From Erysipelotrichaceae bacterium (lineage in GTDB: Bacteria > Bacillota_I > Bacilli_A > Erysipelotrichales > Erysipelotrichaceae): DNA of 5,521 nt. A program made the position numbers and the translations under genes. The stretch covers positions 1 to 5,521 of the forward strand of contig JAFWKS010000028.1 in assembly GCA_017511325.1 (NCBI GenBank). The letters run 5' to 3'. The notes beneath the pieces are model-generated. The model saw only the letters and a list, made by a program, of their open reading frames with translations, searched no databases and was not told the DNA's origin. This document shows positions 1 through 4,115 of the stretch, in pieces; position 1 is the first letter of the stretch, and every line of letters starts with the position of its first letter.

Positions 1-179
1 ACAGCGAAGAATATAAGAAAGCATTAAAGGAAATAACAGGCAACAAAGATCTTCCGATATTGTGCAATCTGAATATCGGACATGCATTGCCTAGATGCAT
101 CATACCTTTCGGGATAGATGCAGCAGTCGATGCCACTAAACAGACGATAGTATTTAATAATGAGGAAGAATCTCTATGA
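1..179 (+). CDS. S66-family peptidase (LD-carboxypeptidase / MccF-like), C-terminal fragment
   Basis: Only the last 58 codons are present, read from base 3 to the TGA at 177-179; the start lies outside the window. The fragment contains PILCNLNIGHALP followed by IIPFGIDAAVD and ends in a short acidic tail. The N-I-G-H...P...PFG pattern is typical of the C-terminal end of S66 serine peptidases. The His codon at 81-83 would be the catalytic-triad histidine. Known members are cytoplasmic: LdcA-type enzymes trim the terminal D-Ala from murein tetrapeptides during wall recycling, and MccF-type enzymes cleave the amide of microcin C-like nucleotide antibiotics. The fragment does not show which type this is, because the Ser and Glu of the triad lie upstream of the window. 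The stop overlaps the next gene's ATG in an ATGA, so the two are probably translationally coupled. The family call is fairly sure; the substrate is unknown. Confidence 0.8.
   Translation, partial: SEEYKKALKEITGNKDLPILCNLNIGHALPRCIIPFGIDAAVDATKQTIVFNNEEESL
162..168 (+). promoter_or_regulatory. Ribosome binding site of the GNAT gene
   Basis: GAGGAAG lies 7 bases upstream of the ATG at 176, inside the last codons of the S66 peptidase gene. It supports 176 as the start and a coupled two-gene arrangement. Confidence 0.6.
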
Positions 180-643
180 CAAGATATGACGTTATATTAA
201 AACCAGTCACGATCGATGACTATGATGATATCTATGAGTTATGGAATCATGAAGAACAGACAAAACGGGCATTGAATCCGATCGATGACAGCAGGGAGGG
301 GATAGAACGTTATCTCAAACGCAATCCCTCGACCTGTTTTCTGGCATGGGGTTTGGACGAAGAAAAAACTGTCGGTGTCATCCTTGCGGGTCATGATGGA
401 AGAAGGGGCATCATCCATCATCTGTGCGTAAAAGAAGAATACCGCAACACCGGGATTGCCACAAAGCTCGTCAATAGAGCAGAAAGAGCGCTCAAAGAAG
501 AAGGCATAAGCAAGGTATTCTGCATAGTCTTTAAAGACAATGATCCGGCCAATTCTTTCTGGGAAAACCAGGGATATACAAATAGGACAAATATTAACTA
601 TCGCAACAAAAGCCTAAGTGAATATGTTCCGCAGGGTGATTAA
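176..643 (+). CDS. GNAT-family N-acetyltransferase (155 aa)
   Basis: A single-domain, soluble Gcn5-related acyltransferase that would move an acetyl group from acetyl-CoA to an amine; the acceptor is unknown. The acetyl-CoA pyrophosphate loop (motif A) is visible as Y89-R-N-T-G-I-A95, matching R/Q-x-x-G-x-G/A. It follows strand beta-4 (IIHHLCV, residues 79-85) and leads into helix alpha-3 (residues 96-109). Motif B is N-D-P-A-N-S-F-W-E-N-Q-G-Y (122-134), the usual helix and 'xGF/Y' turn near the C-terminus. The length is normal for a compact GNAT. The N-terminal third (VTIDDYDDIYELWN) fits the usual first helix over the acceptor site. Its start overlaps the S66 peptidase stop and its own stop is 3 bases before the next gene, so it is the middle gene of an operon. 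Family assignment is firm. Small-molecule, peptide and protein acceptors all remain possible. Confidence 0.85.
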   Translation: MTRYDVILKPVTIDDYDDIYELWNHEEQTKRALNPIDDSREGIERYLKRNPSTCFLAWGLDEEKTVGVILAGHDGRRGIIHHLCVKEEYRNTGIATKLVNRAERALKEEGISKVFCIVFKDNDPANSFWENQGYTNRTNINYRNKSLSEYVPQGD

Positions 644-646
644 TCT

Positions 647-1390
647 ATGAATGATATTATCGGGAAAACAGTAAAGGGAATTATAGACAGGCCGATAGGA
701 AGTCATCATCCTGATTATCCGGATCTGATCTATCCGATCAATTACGGTTATGTCGAAGGGATCATGGCAAACGATGGCGAGCAGCAGGATGTCTATGTAT
801 TTGGTACAGACGAGCCTATAGAAACCTTCGAGGGAAAAGTTATAGCCATCTATCACCGTTATAATGATATAGAAGACAAGTGGATAGTTTCTATTGATGG
901 AAAAGACTATTCTGATAAAGAGATACTTGAAGCCATAAGCTTTCAGGAAAGGTATTTTAAAGGGGAACTGCAAAGACAAAGGGAAAGTAAAATGAAAAAG
1001 ATCCTGTTTGTATGTCATGGCAATATCTGCCGCAGTCCCATGGCTGAGTTCATCTGCAAGAAATATCGCAGTGAGTTTTATTGCGAATCAAGAGCGGTCT
1101 CCTATGAAGAAGAAGGAAACGATATGTATCCAGCCGCAAAAAAATGTCTGGATGGACATGATGTTGAATACACCAGGCATCATGCCAGAAGGATAAGCCA
1201 GAAAGACTATAATGAATTTGATGTGATCTATGTGATGGATGATCTCAATATGCGCTATATAAAAAGGATCGTCGATGATAAAGACGATAAGATCAGGATG
1301 CTTTGTGAATATGAGATCGAAGATCCCTGGTATACTGGTAATTTCGATAAAGTATATGATGAGATCTATGAAGGAATCATGAATATCTGA
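647..1390 (+). CDS. Fusion: inorganic-pyrophosphatase-like domain + low-molecular-weight protein tyrosine phosphatase (247 aa)
   Basis: There are two domains in one frame. Residues 1 to about 108 resemble a short family I inorganic pyrophosphatase: Y29-P-I-N-Y-G-Y35, then D43-G-E-Q-Q-D48 in place of the classic DxDPxD, then N73-D-I-E-D-K78. Several metal-site Asp residues are kept, but the second Asp of the signature is Glu, and the N-terminal Lys/Glu/Arg of the canonical enzyme are not evident. The domain is also much shorter than the usual 170 or so residues, so pyrophosphatase activity is uncertain. Residues 116-247 form a nearly complete LMW-PTP (arsenate-reductase fold). The P-loop is C123-H-G-N-I-C-R129-S, with nucleophile Cys123 and Arg129. 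The HHAR stretch is at 178-181 and the general acid is Asp226 in EDPWYTG. LMW-PTPs dephosphorylate phosphotyrosine (or phosphoarginine) proteins in the cytoplasm. The start at 647 follows AGGGTG and lies 3 bases after the GNAT stop. ATG 992 (M116) could be an internal start. It is the last gene before a terminator. Confidence 0.85.
   Translation: MNDIIGKTVKGIIDRPIGSHHPDYPDLIYPINYGYVEGIMANDGEQQDVYVFGTDEPIETFEGKVIAIYHRYNDIEDKWIVSIDGKDYSDKEILEAISFQERYFKGELQRQRESKMKKILFVCHGNICRSPMAEFICKKYRSEFYCESRAVSYEEEGNDMYPAAKKCLDGHDVEYTRHHARRISQKDYNEFDVIYVMDDLNMRYIKRIVDDKDDKIRMLCEYEIEDPWYTGNFDKVYDEIYEGIMNI
980..994 (+). promoter_or_regulatory. Possible internal ribosome binding site and start for the phosphatase domain alone
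   Basis: AGGG at 980-983 sits 8 bases before the in-frame ATG at 992-994, which is exactly the natural N-terminus of an LMW-PTP (MKKILFVCHGNICRS). A TAA at 988-990 lies in another frame (position 988) one base before this ATG, as would be expected if two separate genes had once met here. Independent initiation is possible but not shown. Confidence 0.35.
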
Positions 1391-1410
1391 TTCCTTTATT
1401 TCTTTTTTTC
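1368..1410 (+). terminator. Rho-independent terminator of the S66-GNAT-PPase/PTP operon
   Basis: The arms 1368-1379 (ATGAAGGAATCA) and 1388-1399 (TGATTCCTTTAT) pair over 12 positions, with one G-T wobble and an 8-base loop. A T-rich run from 1399 to about 1413 follows, including seven consecutive T at 1403-1409. The left arm lies in the last codons of the fusion gene, and the stop codon TGA (1388-1390) begins the right arm. The T-run is the antisense of the Lys-rich C-terminal codons of the convergent AraC gene. The T-run is on the + side only, so it should terminate + transcription and gives no intrinsic stop to the - strand gene. Confidence 0.7.
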
Positions 1411-2592
1411 TTTGATGTAGTAATTCTTTCGGTAGGCAGAAGGAGTTGTACCGGTATTTTTCTTGAAAAGCTTCACAAAATAGTTGTTGTCAAAAATACC
1501 GACTTCTTCAGCTATCTGCTGGATGGAATACTGCGAAGACCTTAAAAGTCTTTTTGCCTGTTTGATGCGGAAGTTGTTGAGGTAGACGTTAGGGGTAAGA
1601 CCGGTCTCTTTTTTGAACTGATTGATGAGGTGACATTCAGAAACACCTAGTCTTTCGGCTGTTTCTTCAATGGAGATCCTGGAATTGAATTTTGATTCGA
1701 AGTGATATATTGCGCCATACACCAAAGTAGAGTAACTGTTCTTTCTGAAACGGTTTATAGTGCTGGCAAAGTCCTGGATCATCCTCTCGTTCTCCTTGTA
1801 CATATCATCGCGGGAGTTGAGATTCTTGATGATGTGTGAACTCTTTCCGGATATCTCGTCAATGATGATTGGAGGAAGACCGGCATTGATGGCGGCCATT
1901 CTGACCGTCGATCTGGTGATCCCGGAAGAGATCCTTGAGTCATTAGGCGATCCGCCATAGGAGACCATGTATTTGACATTGTTGTGGATCTTACGGTAGC
2001 TTTTGATCGCTCCGACATCATCTCCCTGATATATCTTCTCCATCATTTCCTGTTCGACGCGGTAACGCTCATTTATCAGATTTTCGAAGTTCTTTCTTTG
2101 GTATTCCCAGCCTTTGACTCTTGAAGACTTCTCATTGTAGTTGTATTCCTGATGAAACAGACTGACATCAAATCCGGTATTGTTTAAAAGTACGCGGCAG
2201 TCATGAAGGATATCGGCATCCTCTTTAAGCAGATAGTTGTCACGATAAGCTTTGAAATCAACGATGTTGAGGTCATCAAGCTGATAATTTTCTTTTAACA
2301 GTTTGATACTGGCTTCGGTCATATCCTGATTGATATAGGGACCGACAAGAATAAGATCTTTTTCGGTCTTGATTATTACATAGTTGATGAATAAATAATC
2401 CTGAATAAAGGAAATAGTGTTGGTTGAAAGTTCTTTTACGGTTGTCTTAAGATATGAAGCAGTAAGCTGATTCTGAGCTCTATGAAAATAGTGTTTTTTA
2501 CAGAAAGCCGTAATATCTTTAACGGATCTGATCGGTATCACGGAAATACCTGTCAGTTCATTCATGAAGCTGCATGCGTCTGATAGTTTCAT
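1396..2592 (-). CDS. AraC-family transcriptional regulator (398 aa)
   Basis: A DNA-binding regulator, probably controlling the divergent PTS and beta-glucuronidase genes. The C-terminal 83 residues (about 306-388) are a complete AraC/XylS double helix-turn-helix. The first HTH is in SIEETAERLGVSECHLINQF. The second runs from QQIAEEVGIFDNNYFVKLFK to the TTPSAYRK signature. The N-terminal part is not a cupin. It has a DLILVGPYI strand and turn (79-87), then helical stretches with a charged region around 160-200 and IIIDEISGKSS (242-252). This resembles the large group of Bacillota AraC regulators with an 'IGPY' sensor-like N-terminus found beside sugar genes. The ligand cannot be read from the sequence. 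The start at 2592 has AAGGG 5 bases upstream on its strand. The C-terminus ends in KEKKK, whose codons double as the T-run of the opposing terminator. The family is certain; the target genes are inferred from position. Confidence 0.92.
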   Translation of the reverse strand: MKLSDACSFMNELTGISVIPIRSVKDITAFCKKHYFHRAQNQLTASYLKTTVKELSTNTISFIQDYLFINYVIIKTEKDLILVGPYINQDMTEASIKLLKENYQLDDLNIVDFKAYRDNYLLKEDADILHDCRVLLNNTGFDVSLFHQEYNYNEKSSRVKGWEYQRKNFENLINERYRVEQEMMEKIYQGDDVGAIKSYRKIHNNVKYMVSYGGSPNDSRISSGITRSTVRMAAINAGLPPIIIDEISGKSSHIIKNLNSRDDMYKENERMIQDFASTINRFRKNSYSTLVYGAIYHFESKFNSRISIEETAERLGVSECHLINQFKKETGLTPNVYLNNFRIKQAKRLLRSSQYSIQQIAEEVGIFDNNYFVKLFKKNTGTTPSAYRKNYYIKEKKK

Positions 2593-2605
2593 ATTGGCCC
2601 TTGAT

Positions 2606-2620
2606 TATTTTAATAAAATA
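2606..2620. promoter_or_regulatory. AT-rich perfect dyad, candidate operator
   Basis: TATTTTA (2606-2612) and TAAAATA (2614-2620) are exact reverse complements around one central base. The dyad lies just before the AraC start and covers the -35 region expected for the TATAAT at 2629. That position could suit a regulator site, but an AT-only palindrome in an AT-rich spacer may also arise by chance. Confidence 0.3.
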
Positions 2621-2628
2621 CTACTTTA

Positions 2629-2634
2629 TATAAT
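2629..2634 (+). promoter_or_regulatory. Candidate -10 element of the PTS/uidA promoter
   Basis: A perfect TATAAT lies 87 bases before the PTS start codon. No good -35 is found at 16-18 bases: the best is TTATTT at 2605-2610, while TTGATT at 2601 is 22 bases away. A strong -10 with a poor -35 fits a promoter that needs an activator such as the divergent AraC protein. This is inference from sequence only. Confidence 0.4.
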
Positions 2635-2645
2635 TTAATTCTATC

Positions 2646-2659
2646 ATAAAGCGTTTTCA
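2646..2659 (-). promoter_or_regulatory. cre-like site (catabolite response element, CcpA)
   Basis: On the - strand the site reads TGAAAACGCTTTAT, which matches 12 of 14 positions of the Bacillota cre consensus TGWAANCGNTNWCA, including the central CG. If transcription of the PTS gene starts a few bases after the TATAAT at 2629-2634, the site lies just downstream of the start point, a classic repression position. It fits a carbon-source locus. Confidence 0.5.
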
Positions 2660-2703
2660 TTCTGTTAATCTATGGGTGTAAAAGGCAAGAGGCCTGAATA
2701 ATT

Positions 2704-2710
2704 AAAGGAG
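2704..2710 (+). promoter_or_regulatory. Ribosome binding site of the PTS gene
   Basis: AAAGGAG precedes the ATG at 2722 by 11 bases, at the long end of normal spacing. No other in-frame start lies nearby, so 2722 is accepted. Confidence 0.65.
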
Positions 2711-2721
2711 AGAATATTTAT

Positions 2722-4092
2722 ATGGCAAAAGACTACAAAGCTCTGGCTGATGGTGTCATCGCCAATGTCGGCGGCGTTGAAAACGTCGAATCATTAGCTC
2801 ACTGTGTAACCCGTTTACGTTTCAAGCTCAAGGATGATGCAAAAGCTGATAAGGAAGCTTTAGGCAAAGTTCCTGGTGTCATCAAAGTACTTACAGCATC
2901 CGGACAGTTGCAGGTCGTGATCGGTCAGGATGTTGGCGAAGCTTATGATGCGATACTGGCAAACTACAAAGTTGCAGCCGGCGGTGAAGTTGAAGTTGAT
3001 CCGGCTGAAACAAAGGGTGATAAGAAAGTCGATATCGCCGGTACATTAGCTGATCTTGTTTCCGGTATCTTCTTACCATTCATGAGCGCTTTCATGGGTG
3101 CCGGATTACTCAAGGGTATCCTTGTATTGCTCACGACATTCAATCTCTTACCAAAAGACAGCTCGACTTATGCGATCCTTTACGCTGTAGCTGATGGTAC
3201 CTTCTATTTCCTGCCGATGTTCCTGGCTTATTCTGCCGGCAAGAAGTTCGGTGGCAATCCGTTTGTCACGATGGCTATTGCAGCAGCAATGCTCTATCCT
3301 AACTTCGCAGCATTAAGTTCAGCTGAAAACGTCAATTTCCTGGGCATCCCTGTAACGATGATCTCTTATTCAAGTACAGTGCTGCCGATCATCGTTGCTG
3401 CGTATCTGCAGTCAGTATTGGAGAAATTCCTCAACGCAAGACTTCCAAAGGTCATCCGTTCGATCTTTGTTCCGCTGATCGTCATGGTCGTCGTATTTGT
3501 CCTGGTAGTACTGGTAGTCGGCCCGGTTACGGATATTGCAGGTAAGGCAATCGCCAATGCGATCAAGGCTGCTCTGGATTTCGCTCCGGCAATCGGTGGC
3601 TTCCTGATGGCTGCATTATGGCCGGTAATGATCATCTTCGGTGTTCACTGGGGAATGGTTCCAATCGTTATGAACAACCACGCCGTATTAGGCTATGACT
3701 ATATCCTTCCGCTTACTGTAGGTACTAACTTCGGTATCGCTGCTGCAGTCTTCGCAATTTCCCTGAAGTCAAAGAATCCTGAGACCAAGGAACTGGCCGG
3801 TACAGCTGCTGTCTCTGCCTTTGTCGGCGGTGTTACTGAACCGGCGATCTATGGTGTGCTGATGAAGTGCAAGAAGGTTTTCGCCTGCGTATTGCTCGCC
3901 AATGGTATCGGTGGTGCGATCTGCGGCGTCATGCACGTAACCCGCGATGTCATGATCACTGTCAACGGTCTGACTCTTCCGGCTATCGCTGCAGTCTATG
4001 GTCCTTGGGGCATCGTAGCGATCGTTATCTCGATGGTTGCCGGATTTGCTGCAGGATACCTGGTATTTGATGATAAAATGATGGAAGAATAG
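2722..4092 (+). CDS. PTS transporter subunit EIIBC, beta-glucoside type, no EIIA domain (456 aa)
   Basis: A membrane permease that imports a sugar and phosphorylates it using phosphate from HPr via EIIA. The cytoplasmic EIIB domain is residues 1 to about 85. Its phospho-accepting Cys28 sits in LAHCVTRLRFKL, followed by VPGVIKVLTASGQLQVVIG. A linker (86-104) leads to the EIIC domain with many hydrophobic segments (about 105-450). Conserved EIIC landmarks are IFGVHWGMVPIV with His309 and the G-V-T-E-P-A-I-Y-G signature with Glu373, both as in BglF-type permeases. BglF has about 620 residues because of a C-terminal EIIA. This protein stops at the end of EIIC, so it must borrow an EIIA from elsewhere. 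It is the first gene after the divergent promoter, 23 bases before uidA, and so probably part of one transcript. The specificity is not readable, but the neighbour suggests a glucuronide-bearing or related glycoside. Family assignment is firm. Confidence 0.92.
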   Translation: MAKDYKALADGVIANVGGVENVESLAHCVTRLRFKLKDDAKADKEALGKVPGVIKVLTASGQLQVVIGQDVGEAYDAILANYKVAAGGEVEVDPAETKGDKKVDIAGTLADLVSGIFLPFMSAFMGAGLLKGILVLLTTFNLLPKDSSTYAILYAVADGTFYFLPMFLAYSAGKKFGGNPFVTMAIAAAMLYPNFAALSSAENVNFLGIPVTMISYSSTVLPIIVAAYLQSVLEKFLNARLPKVIRSIFVPLIVMVVVFVLVVLVVGPVTDIAGKAIANAIKAALDFAPAIGGFLMAALWPVMIIFGVHWGMVPIVMNNHAVLGYDYILPLTVGTNFGIAAAVFAISLKSKNPETKELAGTAAVSAFVGGVTEPAIYGVLMKCKKVFACVLLANGIGGAICGVMHVTRDVMITVNGLTLPAIAAVYGPWGIVAIVISMVAGFAAGYLVFDDKMMEE

Positions 4093-4101
4093 TTGATTTT
4101 C

Positions 4102-4109
4102 GGAGGTGG
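4102..4109 (+). promoter_or_regulatory. Strong ribosome binding site of uidA
   Basis: GGAGGTGG lies 6 bases before the ATG at 4116, in the 23-base gap after the PTS stop. It fixes the start of a gene that is open to the right edge of the window and selects 4116 over the next in-frame ATG at 4128. Confidence 0.8.
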
Positions 4110-4115
4110 AATAAC

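Larger units (their letters stand above)
2593..2721. promoter_or_regulatory. Divergent promoter region between the AraC regulator and the PTS/uidA operon
   Basis: The 129-base spacer is AT-rich near the AraC start. It contains the dyad, the TATAAT and the cre-like site described separately. For the AraC gene only a weak promoter can be proposed on the - strand: TTAACA (2663-2668) with TAGAAT (2638-2643), 19 bases apart. The cre-like site would lie between these two boxes, so catabolite control could affect both directions. No riboswitch or antiterminator (RAT-type) stem is evident in the leader. Confidence 0.5.

Noticed and set aside
614..1018. 134-codon open frame on the - strand opposite the pyrophosphatase-like domain
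   Set aside because: It lies wholly antisense to a well-supported coding region, has no recognisable domain and no convincing ribosome binding site; it is a by-product of codon use.
1008..1196. 62-codon open frame on the + strand inside the phosphatase domain
   Set aside because: It overlaps the conserved P-loop coding region in another frame and has no start signal or family features.
2601..2606. TTGATT as the -35 of the PTS promoter
   Set aside because: It is 22 bases from the TATAAT, too far for a normal sigma-A promoter.
2683..2695. Small hairpin AGGC-aagag-GCCT upstream of the PTS ribosome binding site
   Set aside because: It has only four base pairs and no conserved leader context; too weak to call an attenuator or antiterminator target.
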